From: Clostridia bacterium DTU080 | GTDB lineage: Bacteria > Bacillota > Limnochordia > DTU080 | Assembly: GCA_001513395.1 (NCBI GenBank) | Contig: LFTP01000365.1 | Location: forward strand, 1-6,210 | Reading direction: 5' to 3' | Length of the DNA stretch: 6,210 bases | Shown here: positions 1 to 5,863 of the stretch, one piece after another | Layout of the letters: each line of letters begins with the position of its first letter | Numbering within the stretch: position 1 is the stretch's first letter | Program-made: the position numbers and the translations under genes | The notes under the pieces: model-generated | What the model was told of the DNA's origin: nothing | Seen by the model: only the letters and a program-made list of their open reading frames with translations | Databases searched by the model: none

Positions 1-2
1 GG

Positions 3-254
3 TTTGATCTGATCGGTGAGCATGGCGTGATCAGCTATGACAATGAATCGGGAAGGACCCGCCTTTATACTGCGGAGGAGACGATTACTCTGCCGGCGCG
101 CAGCGACAAGGATTTTCCCGCCGTATATGAAGCGTTTTTCCGCGCCATTCAAGGTGAGGACAAAGGACCGCTGGCCACGGGTGAAGATGCCTACAGGGCG
201 ACACGCGTTGCATTCAGTGTCCTTGACCAACTGGGAGCCAATCCCTACCGCTAG
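3..254 (+). CDS. C-terminal end of a Gfo/Idh/MocA-family oxidoreductase (5' truncated by window)
   Basis: An open frame enters from the left edge and stops at TAG 252-254, giving 83 visible residues beginning FDLIGEHGVISYD and ending LDQLGANPYR. The pattern 'G..G.I.YD', a short beta stretch, then 'F..F..AIQGED.GPLATGEDAYRATRVA' is typical of the end of Gfo/Idh/MocA proteins. There the C-terminal alpha/beta domain finishes with a '.P.a.geda.ra..v..a' helix. These are NAD(P)-dependent oxidoreductases acting mostly on sugars, inositols and their derivatives. The Rossmann fold and catalytic residues lie outside the window, so substrate and cofactor cannot be judged. The first ATG in frame (27) is internal, because the homologous region starts before it. 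No terminator is visible before nfnA, 131 bp downstream, so read-through is possible. The family call is fairly secure; the specific function is unknown. Confidence 0.8.
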   Translation, partial: FDLIGEHGVISYDNESGRTRLYTAEETITLPARSDKDFPAVYEAFFRAIQGEDKGPLATGEDAYRATRVAFSVLDQLGANPYR

Positions 255-385
255 GATGTGGGCTGGAATCAGTATCCGGTTGGTCGGTTGTTTCACACGG
301 AGAGTCCATACGATGATAAACTGATGGTGATCGCAATCAATGCTGGCGTTTTTACAGTCTCTGACTGATAAAGGGAGGTTTTTTC
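255..385 (+). other. Intergenic gap before nfnA
   Basis: This 131-bp non-coding gap lies between the truncated oxidoreductase and nfnA. I see no convincing rho-independent terminator. A small hairpin (CAGTC-TCT-GACTG, 355-367) sits just upstream of the nfnA ribosome binding site. No -35/-10 pair with good matches was found; GATAAA at 315-320 is a weak -10 candidate. Whether nfnAB has its own promoter is undecided. Confidence 0.4.
371..378 (+). promoter_or_regulatory. Ribosome binding site of nfnA, fixes a TTG start
   Basis: AAGGGAGG is a near-perfect Shine-Dalgarno sequence. It lies 7 nt (TTTTTTC) before TTG at 386-388. No ATG or GTG is equally well placed, and the encoded MAEIIAKRRL matches a typical NfnA N-terminus, so TTG is taken as the start codon. 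Confidence 0.85.
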
Positions 386-1225
386 TTGGCAGAGATAATA
401 GCGAAGAGGCGATTGGCGCCACAGATCACGCTCTATGAGATTAGCGCTGCCAGGATAGCTCAAAACGCCCGCCCAGGGCAGTTTGTGATCTTACGTTTGT
501 CAGAACAAGGAGAGCGCATTCCCCTCACGATAGCGGATTTTGACCGCGAACGCGGCGTCATCACCATTGTAGTCCAAGAAGTCGGCAAGACAACAATGGA
601 ATTGGCCCGCTATGAACCCGGCGATCACATCCTTGACCTTTTAGGACCCTGCGGCACGGGCATTGAGATCAAACAGTACGGTCGTGTGGCGTGTGTGTGC
701 GGTGGCTTGGGTGCCGCACCTATCTATCCAAAGGCGAAGGCCCTGCGCGCCGCGGGAAATGAGATCATTACATTCATCGGTGCGCAGACGGCAGAGCGCT
801 TTGTTTTTTCGGAAGAGCTGGCCGCGGTCAGCAGCGAGATGCATTATGCCACAGATGACGGTTCTTATGGGCATCACGGCTTTGTCACTGATGTATTGCG
901 CAAGTATCTGGAAAGCGGTCGGACCGTGGATAAAGCGATTGCCGTGGGGCCTGTTCCCATGATGAAGGCCGTCTGTGAGATCACGAAGCAATTCGATATA
1001 CCTACTACTGTGAGCCTCAATGCCATCATGGTCGATGGCACCGGGATGTGCGGTGGTTGTCGGGTCACGGTAGTTGGTGAGATCAAGTTTTCGTGTATAG
1101 ATGGGCCTTCATTTGACGGCCATCAGGTGGATTTTGACGAGCTGACCATGCGCCAACGTTTCTATCGCCAGCAGGAGCAGGAGTCGATGCAACGGCATGT
1201 CTGTAGACTCGGAGGTATAGAATGA
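386..1225 (+). CDS. nfnA: NfnA, small subunit of NADH-dependent reduced ferredoxin:NADP+ oxidoreductase
   Basis: This 279-aa protein belongs to the ferredoxin-NADP+ reductase/PyrK-like family (also annotated SudB or sulfide dehydrogenase subunit). In Nfn the small subunit carries FAD and a [2Fe-2S] cluster and handles NAD(H). With NfnB it couples NADPH oxidation to reduction of NAD+ and ferredoxin, reversibly, by electron bifurcation in the cytoplasm. Visible motifs: the flavin-binding ERIPLTIADFD (43-53); the nucleotide-binding VCGGLGAAPIYPKAKAL (104-120); GPVPMMKAV (188-196); and the C-terminal cluster motif VDGTGMCGGCRVTVVG...FSC with D217, C222, C225 and C237. Length is normal. Translation starts at TTG 386 behind a strong Shine-Dalgarno site. 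The stop overlaps the nfnB start (ATGA), implying translational coupling. The adjacent large subunit makes Nfn far more likely than dihydroorotate dehydrogenase subunit PyrK. Confidence 0.93.
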   Translation: MAEIIAKRRLAPQITLYEISAARIAQNARPGQFVILRLSEQGERIPLTIADFDRERGVITIVVQEVGKTTMELARYEPGDHILDLLGPCGTGIEIKQYGRVACVCGGLGAAPIYPKAKALRAAGNEIITFIGAQTAERFVFSEELAAVSSEMHYATDDGSYGHHGFVTDVLRKYLESGRTVDKAIAVGPVPMMKAVCEITKQFDIPTTVSLNAIMVDGTGMCGGCRVTVVGEIKFSCIDGPSFDGHQVDFDELTMRQRFYRQQEQESMQRHVCRLGGIE

Positions 1226-2646
1226 AAACACGCGTAGAAGCCTCAAAACAAGCGCCTCATATTCGAGTCAAGAACTTCGAAGAAGTAAACCGAGGACTGA
1301 CCTTGGAGCAAGCAGTTCTTGAGGCTGAACGCTGCTTACAATGCAAGAAGCCGCTCTGCATGGACGGATGCCCCGTAGAGGTGCCGATCAAAGAGTTTAT
1401 TGCCGCTCTTAAGGAAGGTCAAATTGACAAGTCTTTGGCCATCATAAGAGAGAAAAACAGCCTACCGGCCATATGCGGAAGGGTATGTCCGCAAGAGAAC
1501 CAATGTGAAGGTCTCTGTGTCTTAGGCAGAAGAGGGCAACCTATCGCCATCGGATTGCTGGAACGTTTTGTAGCTGACCATGCTGATAAATCGCGGTTGC
1601 CCCGGCCTGAGGTTGAGCCAACGGGTTTCAAGGTTGCTGTGATCGGCTCCGGACCTGCGGGATTGTCTGCGGCTGCGGATTTAGCTCTGATGGGTCACGA
1701 CGTCACGGTGTTTGAATGTCTCCATGAGGCCGGGGGAGTTTTGCGATATGGGATCCCCGAGTTTCGTTTGCCCACGTCTGTAGTGGATGAAGAATTGGAA
1801 TATGTCAAGTCGCTGGGCGTGAAGTTTGAGATGAATGTGGCGGTCGGTCAGACGATCACGGTCGAGCAGTTGTGGGACGAAGGTTACCAGGCTATATTCG
1901 CAGGCACCGGAGCAGGTTTGCCCTACTTTTTAGGTATTCCCGGTGAGAATTCCGCCGGAGTGTATTCGGCAAATGAATTTCTCACCCGTGTGAATCTGAT
2001 GAAGGCTTATCTGTTTCCGGAATATGATACCCCGATCAAGATAGGGCGCAGAGTCTGCGTGATAGGCGGGGGGAATGTGGCCATGGACGCCGCTCGCACC
2101 GCCGTTCGCCTGGGCGCCGAAAAGGTGACCATTGTGTATCGGCGGTCTCCCAAGGAACTGCCGGCTAGAGCCGAAGAAGTGGAGAACGCTTTGGAAGAAG
2201 GAGTCATTTTTGAGTGTCTGGCCAGCCCGGTACGTATTCTAGCCAGCGACGAGGGTGCGGTGACGGGGCTCGTTTGTCAACGCATGACATTGGGAGATCC
2301 TGACTCATCCGGTCGGCGTTCTCCGATACCCATTCCCGATTCGGAGTTTACCATATCCACTGACACGGTAGTGGTCGCCGTGGGCCAGGGCCCCAATCAA
2401 GTATTGCTCAGAAACCTTCAAGGGGTGGAGCTGACCCCCAGAGGATATATAGCGGCTGATGGGGAGACGGGGGCCACTAACGTGCCCGGATTCTATGCTG
2501 GCGGAGATATCGTCACCGGGGCGGCGACAGTCATCGCCGCCATGGGAGCCGGGAAACGAGCGGCCCGCGCTATTGATGCCTATCTGCGAGAGGATAAACT
2601 GCAGGGAACTGTGACCTTCCCGTCTCAGAAGCTCACCCAGAAGTAG
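1222..2646 (+). CDS. nfnB: NfnB, large subunit of NADH-dependent reduced ferredoxin:NADP+ oxidoreductase (GltD-like)
   Basis: This 474-aa protein is related to the glutamate synthase small chain. In Nfn it holds the bifurcating FAD, two [4Fe-4S] clusters that pass electrons to ferredoxin, and the NADP(H) site. The N-terminal domain has two cysteine groups: C38, C41, C46, C50 (RCLQCKKPLCMDGC) and C85, C89, C95, C99 (ICGRVCPQENQCEGLC). The FAD Rossmann motif is VIGSGPAGLSAA (140-151), followed by GGVLRYGIPEFRLP (171-184). The second dinucleotide fold is VIGGGNVAMDAART (280-293). YRRSP (306-310) is the usual place for recognising the NADPH phosphate. The FAD-closing GFYAGGDIVTGAATVI lies at 423-438. 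The ATG lies 6 nt after GGAGG (1211-1215) and overlaps the nfnA stop. Tandem stops TAG TGA end it. A standalone GltD is the main alternative, but no large glutamate synthase gene is in view and nfnA is fused in the operon. Confidence 0.93.
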   Translation: MKTRVEASKQAPHIRVKNFEEVNRGLTLEQAVLEAERCLQCKKPLCMDGCPVEVPIKEFIAALKEGQIDKSLAIIREKNSLPAICGRVCPQENQCEGLCVLGRRGQPIAIGLLERFVADHADKSRLPRPEVEPTGFKVAVIGSGPAGLSAAADLALMGHDVTVFECLHEAGGVLRYGIPEFRLPTSVVDEELEYVKSLGVKFEMNVAVGQTITVEQLWDEGYQAIFAGTGAGLPYFLGIPGENSAGVYSANEFLTRVNLMKAYLFPEYDTPIKIGRRVCVIGGGNVAMDAARTAVRLGAEKVTIVYRRSPKELPARAEEVENALEEGVIFECLASPVRILASDEGAVTGLVCQRMTLGDPDSSGRRSPIPIPDSEFTISTDTVVVAVGQGPNQVLLRNLQGVELTPRGYIAADGETGATNVPGFYAGGDIVTGAATVIAAMGAGKRAARAIDAYLREDKLQGTVTFPSQKLTQK

Positions 2647-2657
2647 TGAGTCTGATC

Positions 2658-2696
2658 CAAAAGGCGCTTTATGTCCAGTGCTCACGTAGAAAGCGC
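2658..2696 (-). terminator. Possible terminator of the isomerase gene in the convergent gap
   Basis: Arms GCGCTTT (2664-2670) and AAAGCGC (2690-2696) form a 7-bp stem with a 19-nt loop. Read on the minus strand the stem is followed by CTTTTGG (2663-2657), a weak U-tract. The stem includes the TAA stop of the isomerase gene. On the plus strand no T-run follows, so it would serve nfnB poorly. The long loop makes this uncertain. Confidence 0.35.
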
Positions 2697-3442
2697 AGAT
2701 CCGCTACGGCAGAGGTGAAAAGCTGCTCCATGGACTCCGAAGGAGCGCGAGTTCCCTCCGTAAACTCTAGGGTGAAAGAGCCGCTGAAGCCTTCTTCCTT
2801 CATGAGCCGTAAGGCGTTCTTGACCGCCTCAGGCTGACGTTCAAGGCGTTGCATTGTGCCTGATGTGTCGCGTAATTGGACATGCGCGTGGGTGATGCGC
2901 GGTCCGAGACAGGTAAACCATTCACGCAAGGCTTTAAGATCAGTGGTGAACGGATGAATGATGGCCTGGAAGGCCTCATCTTCCCAGACAGCAAAGATCT
3001 CTTGGGCCACTTTGGGATCTTCCATAATTGTGCCGGCATGACATTCGCACAGCAAGCGCGTGCCAGGCGGCAGCTGTTGTTTCCATTTCAGAGCGCTCTC
3101 TATGTAGAGGTCTTTATCATTGACGTTGTTGCCCAAGTTGAACTTCACAGCTCGAGCCTTAAGCAGAGAGGTCAATCGAGCGGCTTGTTCCCGTGCTGCC
3201 TGGCCTGCGTCATCAAAAGTGGCATAGGAGTTGAAAACGCTCACCGGAAAGCTGCTTTCCTCCAATGCTTTCAGCTCGGTTGAAGAAGCGAGGGCTGCGT
3301 GGTTTTCCCATAGTTCCATACCGTCGAAGCCGGCTTCCTTAAAGCGCGGTATCCATTCGCTCACCAGGCAAGTCGGCTTTTTGTCGCGCGTCCAGCGATT
3401 GCGTTCGAGCAGAATAGTGCCGATATAGATCTCAGTCTTCAC
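2669..3442 (-). CDS. Sugar phosphate isomerase/epimerase (xylose isomerase-like TIM barrel)
   Basis: The protein is 257 aa from GTG 3442, or 260 aa from GTG 3451. It fits the AP-endonuclease-2/xylose-isomerase-like TIM barrel family. Members use a divalent metal to isomerise or epimerise ketoses, sugar phosphates or inositol derivatives. In 260-aa numbering the barrel-strand motifs are GFDGMELWENH (41-51), VKFNLGNNVND (102-112), LLCECHAGT (133-141), IIHPF (164-168), ITHAHVQLRD (186-195) and FTLEFTEGT (226-234). E136/H138, H166, H188/H190 and E229 are plausible metal or acid-base residues. Start choice: GGGAG (3453-3457) sits 10 nt before GTG 3442 but only 1 nt before GTG 3451, so 3442 is preferred. 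A second, perfect AAAGGAG lies further upstream and is out of frame with both. The divergent Gfo/Idh/MocA gene is a common partner of this family in sugar and polyol clusters. Family call is good; substrate unknown. Confidence 0.85.
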   Translation of the reverse strand: MKTEIYIGTILLERNRWTRDKKPTCLVSEWIPRFKEAGFDGMELWENHAALASSTELKALEESSFPVSVFNSYATFDDAGQAAREQAARLTSLLKARAVKFNLGNNVNDKDLYIESALKWKQQLPPGTRLLCECHAGTIMEDPKVAQEIFAVWEDEAFQAIIHPFTTDLKALREWFTCLGPRITHAHVQLRDTSGTMQRLERQPEAVKNALRLMKEEGFSGSFTLEFTEGTRAPSESMEQLFTSAVADLRFLREHWT

Positions 3443-3479
3443 TGTTGGCACACTCCCAGAGGTATTGTTGTTGCGACAC
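3432..3479 (-). CDS. Possible 15-residue leader ORF ahead of the isomerase gene
   Basis: On the minus strand a perfect AAAGGAG (3496-3490) lies 10 nt before GTG at 3479. That GTG opens a 15-codon frame, MSQQQYLWECANSED, ending at TGA 3434-3432. The stop lies just inside the isomerase gene, overlapping both candidate GTG starts in another frame. It could couple translation into the isomerase gene. It could also be chance, or a trace of an indel that displaced the true start. No homology is claimed. Confidence 0.25.
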   Translation of the reverse strand: MSQQQYLWECANSED

Positions 3480-3509
3480 TATTGATATTCTCCTTTGAGA
3501 TCGCGGTGC

Positions 3510-3563
3510 CTGCACTGGCTCGGCTGACGCATGAAATGTCCGGGTGCGTGGTGCAGATTTTTT
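3510..3563 (+). terminator. Terminator-like hairpin with T6 tail, upstream of and antisense to the isomerase
   Basis: CTGCACTG (3510-3517) can pair with TGGTGCAG (3549-3556), including two G-U pairs, and is followed by A and TTTTTT (3558-3563). Inside the 31-nt loop, CGCA (3528-3531) and TGCG (3545-3548) can form a second stem stacked on the first. It would stop plus-strand transcription running antisense through the isomerase gene. The large loop lowers confidence. Confidence 0.3.
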
Positions 3564-3696
3564 CCGTATAGAATCGCGGCGCGGGGATCATGCTATGGAT
3601 GCCGGGTGATGGCGGTGCGTTACGCCGGCTGATGTCCCCTTAATCAGGGCGTAGATGCAATGAGATTGCCGACCGTTCATGCGGCACCCGGCCAGT

Positions 3697-3718
3697 CTCG
3701 TTGCATATTTGCAACGAG
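3697..3718. promoter_or_regulatory. Perfect palindrome, candidate operator
   Basis: CTCGTTGCA and TGCAACGAG are perfect 9-bp inverted arms around TATT. The 22-bp size, AT-rich centre and position between divergent genes resemble a site for a dimeric repressor or activator such as LacI or GntR types. The alternative is an RNA hairpin in the leader of the downstream oxidoreductase; no T-run follows, so it is not a typical terminator. No regulator gene lies in the window. Confidence 0.45.
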
Positions 3719-3836
3719 TGTTGCCGGCGGCGAAGACATTAACTTCGTCGTCGGCTCGTCGCGCGCGTTTGGCGTCCGAATGAAAGCAAGGAGTGTACGC
3801 CGATAAAGCGAATGAATCAACGGGTAAGATCTACCA

Positions 3837-3845
3837 AGAGGGGGG
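3837..3845 (+). promoter_or_regulatory. Ribosome binding site deciding the start of the second oxidoreductase
   Basis: AGAGGGGGG-type purine run lies 8 nt before ATG 3854. The upstream in-frame ATG at 3812 has no comparable site and would add 14 residues (MNQRVRSTKRGAHG) ahead of the Rossmann strand, which the family does not need. Confidence 0.7.
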
Positions 3846-3853
3846 CGCATGGC

Positions 3854-4876
3854 ATGAGTCGTTACAAGGTAGGCGTTGTCGGTTTGGAACACGACCACGT
3901 GTGGGATGTGGTTCCCGGCTTCCTTGCTGATGAACGATCGGAGATCGTCGCCGTAGCGGATGCCAATCCGCCGCTTCTGGATCAGGCGAAGGAGAAGTGG
4001 GGCGTTGAGCAGGTCTTTGGCTGCTGGATAGAGATGCTGGAGAAGACCGCATTGGATGCCGTCATCGTCTACGGCGACAACTCCATAGGTGCCGACGTGG
4101 TAGAAGCAGCGGCGGCCAAAGGGCTTCATGTGATGGTGGAAAAGCCGATGGCGGCTACTCTTAGACAAGCGGATCGGATGTTGATCGCGGCCGAAAAGGC
4201 CGAGATAATACTGATGATCAATTGGCCTACGGCGTGGAACCCCAATTTCGCCACGGCAGTGGACCTGGCAACGTCAGGTGAGATAGGTGATGTATTCAAG
4301 GTGCGCTATCGGGCTGCCCATGAGGGGCCGCAAGAGCTAGGTTGTTCGCCGTATTTTTGTGAGTGGCTTTTAAACAAAGAACGCAACGGCGGCGGTGCGC
4401 TGATCGACTACTGTTGCTACGGAGCCGCCTACGCCGCACAGCTGTTGGGACGGCCAAACGCGGCCACGGCCATTGCCGGGAGACTGGTGAAGGATTACAT
4501 CGCCGTTGAGGACAACGCGGTCATTTTGGCCAAATATGACAAGGGCTTGGCTATATGTGAAGCTTCTTGGACGACCCATGGCTTTGGCTATGAGTTAATG
4601 ATCAACGGTTCGCGGGGAACCGTGCGTTCTGACGGACGCAGTGTGCAAATCGCCCGCAACAGCGGTGAGGTTCCTCAGACCGTTGAGGTCAAACCTCTGC
4701 CTGATTACAGACGTAACGCGGCGGCACATTTTCTGACATGTATTGAGGAAAAACGTGCTCCCGAGGGCATGTGCAATCCGGTCGTCTCTCGCCATGCCCA
4801 AGAGATCTTGGAAGCCGGAATCATCGCTGCTGAAACGGGCAGCACCGTTCCGTTCCCGGTGGTGTCCCGTCGATAA
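3854..4876 (+). CDS. Gfo/Idh/MocA-family oxidoreductase with atypical active-site motif
   Basis: This 340-aa protein has the usual length of NAD(P)-dependent Gfo/Idh/MocA dehydrogenases. The N-terminal Rossmann domain begins YKVGVVGLEHDHVWDVV (4-20), where the usual GxGxxG is altered to GLEHDH. It continues with IVAVADANP (31-39) and the family signature VMVEKPMA (93-100), with lysine K97. The C-terminal domain carries GGGALIDYCCYGAAYAAQLLG (179-199). D185 is conserved, but the usual catalytic histidine four residues later is Tyr189, and the following 'HxxD' aspartate is also absent. The fold is clear while substrate and even chemistry are open. The start is chosen at ATG 3854 on ribosome binding site spacing. 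It diverges from the isomerase gene, suggesting joint work on a sugar or polyol. Stop is TAA; a 13-bp inverted repeat follows at 4913. Confidence 0.88.
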   Translation: MSRYKVGVVGLEHDHVWDVVPGFLADERSEIVAVADANPPLLDQAKEKWGVEQVFGCWIEMLEKTALDAVIVYGDNSIGADVVEAAAAKGLHVMVEKPMAATLRQADRMLIAAEKAEIILMINWPTAWNPNFATAVDLATSGEIGDVFKVRYRAAHEGPQELGCSPYFCEWLLNKERNGGGALIDYCCYGAAYAAQLLGRPNAATAIAGRLVKDYIAVEDNAVILAKYDKGLAICEASWTTHGFGYELMINGSRGTVRSDGRSVQIARNSGEVPQTVEVKPLPDYRRNAAAHFLTCIEEKRAPEGMCNPVVSRHAQEILEAGIIAAETGSTVPFPVVSRR

Positions 4877-4912
4877 AAATCCTTCACAACGTGCGCTGAT
4901 TCAGACAAGACA

Positions 4913-4947
4913 TCGAGGCAGCTTCTTGATGAGTGAAGCTGCCTCGA
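4913..4947. repeat. Perfect 13-bp inverted repeat downstream of the oxidoreductase
   Basis: TCGAGGCAGCTTC (4913-4925) and GAAGCTGCCTCGA (4935-4947) are perfect complements around a 9-nt loop. The RNA hairpin would be very stable and probably marks the 3' end of the oxidoreductase transcript. It lacks a U-tract on the plus strand, so it is either a non-canonical terminator or an mRNA-stabilising hairpin. Confidence 0.65.
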
Positions 4948-4985
4948 CGAACGGCAATGATCTTCTGGAAATTTTAGCGATAGGC

Positions 4986-5015
4986 TTGACGACGAACCCC
5001 TCTATGTGTCATAAT
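4986..5015 (+). promoter_or_regulatory. Sigma-70/SigA-type promoter of the tRNA gene
   Basis: TTGACG (4986-4991) and CATAAT (5010-5015) each match five of six consensus bases and are separated by 18 bp. Transcription would begin near 5022, leaving a short leader before the tRNA at 5045. The best promoter in the window serves the tRNA, as expected. Confidence 0.75.
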
Positions 5016-5044
5016 AGGAGCCGTGAGTGCACGATTGAACTTGC

Positions 5045-5120
<76 letters not shown>

Positions 5121-5153
5121 AAAGGGCCTGTATTGCAGGCCCTTTTCATTTTC
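5121..5153 (+). terminator. Rho-independent terminator of tRNA-Ala
   Basis: AAAAGGGCCTG (5121-5131) and CAGGCCCTTTT (5137-5147) pair perfectly over 11 bp around TATTG and run into TTTTCATTTT. The hairpin starts directly after the CCA. The A-run in the 5' arm gives a T-run on the minus strand too, so it may act in both directions. Confidence 0.92.
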
Positions 5154-5253
5154 TAGCACCTGATTAAGGCCCAGATCAGCGGTCGTAACTAACACGGCTT
5201 AGATGGACTCGATCGACTTGCGAAGCCCCTCAATATGGGGGTGCTGAGGCCCG
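5154..5253. other. No gene seen between the tRNA terminator and the IS66 relic
   Basis: This short stretch has no open frame or promoter I can support. A CCCC/GGGG fold-back (about 5226-5240) is present. Residual transposase sequence may extend into its right half, but the frame is broken by stops and the match is too weak to call. Confidence 0.4.
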
Positions 5254-5551
5254 CTCTCTCCGTTGAAACGTGACATCATCCATGTTGATGATGCCGCGAT
5301 TCAAGTGTTGAAGGACAGGACAGGGCTGCGGAGAACCATTCCTACATGTGAGTTTATCACTCCAGCCGGGACGGACCGCCGATTGTGTTGTCTGATTACC
5401 GACAAACCCGTGCCGACACACATCCGGCGGAGTTCCTATCCGGATTCTCAGGATATCTGCAAGTCGACGGCTACACAGGTTACGAGAGTATCCCAACATG
5501 ACCTTGGTTGGGTGTTGGGTGCATGCGTACCGCGGCTTCTTCGACGTGCTC
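5254..5551 (+). pseudogene. IS66-family transposase relic, frameshifted and truncated
   Basis: Three adjacent frames rebuild the catalytic centre of an IS66-type DDE transposase. Block A (5254-5342) reads LSPLKRDIIHVDDAAIQVLKD, matching the family's 'dviHADETtvqVLkE'. Block B (5343-5501) reads YM*VYHS, then DGPPIVLSDYRQTRADTHP and FLSGFSGYLQVDGYTGYE, matching 'YMWVYrsg..ppivLfdY...R.gehP.efL.gfsGylqtDGY.gYe'. A TGA replaces the conserved TGG tryptophan. Block C (5498-5551) reads MTLVGCWVHAYRGFFDVL, matching 'vtlvGCWAHARRkFfeal'. The first two catalytic aspartates (5287 and 5466) survive. The N-terminal half and the 3' part with the glutamate (DNN..ER.IRP) are not found, nor are IS66 ends or its small helper genes. 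Two frame changes plus a stop show it is dead. Strong match, from memory of the family. Confidence 0.85.
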
Positions 5552-5863
5552 GCTCTCGTATCAAAGAGGTCCCGAAACGAAGCGAGCTGTTGGTGGATGA
5601 GCGACAAGATTGAGGTGAAGCCCACTCTCATTCAGCGCAATGATTTTCATGCGGCAATGGAACCACAGCGCTGTATTTCAGGCACCATGGTTCTGAAGGT
5701 CCAGATGATTTCGCGATAGCATTTGCCAAACACTATGCGACTGTGTGACTGCTAAAGCATGCGGATCGGGCGAGATTCGAAGAGCTAGCTATCGACGACA
5801 TTCGCTGATGTCGCTAGGCAAATAGGGTTCATGTGGTTGTCTAATAGTAGCGCACAAAAATAA
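5552..5863 (+). other. Unassigned, apparently degenerate sequence
   Basis: About 310 bp with no convincing gene. One frame (5644-5808) is open except for a TGA at 5746. It reads protein-like segments such as GSEGPDDFAIAFAKHYATV and, after the stop, LLKHADRARFEELAIDDIR. That could be the tail of another decayed gene, but I recognise no family. The first part may be the eroded 3' end of the IS66 relic, though the conserved DNN..ER motif is missing in all frames. No promoter was identified. Confidence 0.4.

Larger units (their letters stand above)
3443..3853. other. Divergent intergenic regulatory region
   Basis: About 410 bp separate the two divergent genes, which is long for this window. It contains the T6 hairpin (3510-3563), a possible multi-stem fold (3601-3692) and a 9+9 palindrome (3697-3718). 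Promoters for both genes should lie here, but I could not find a -35/-10 pair good enough to call in either direction. TATACG on the minus strand (about 3570-3565) is a weak -10 candidate for the isomerase. No other gene is supported. Confidence 0.6.

Noticed and set aside
1222..2646. Reading the large subunit as GltD of glutamate synthase
   Set aside because: It overlaps an NfnA-type gene and no glutamate synthase large subunit is next to it.
2305..2685. Reverse-strand ORF of 126 codons at the end of nfnB
   Set aside because: It is antisense to the conserved FAD-binding end of NfnB.
2876..3283. Plus-strand ORF of 135 codons inside the isomerase gene
   Set aside because: It is antisense to a TIM-barrel protein with clear strand motifs.
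3812..3853. Upstream ATG for the second oxidoreductase
   Set aside because: It lacks a ribosome binding site, while ATG 3854 has a strong one at ideal spacing and places the Rossmann strand at the N-terminus.
3677..4168. Reverse-strand ORF of 163 codons over the oxidoreductase start
   Set aside because: It is antisense to a well-supported Gfo/Idh/MocA Rossmann domain, with no recognisable family.
5230..5631. Reverse-strand ORF of 133 codons
   Set aside because: It is the antisense shadow of the IS66 relic, which matches a known family on the plus strand.
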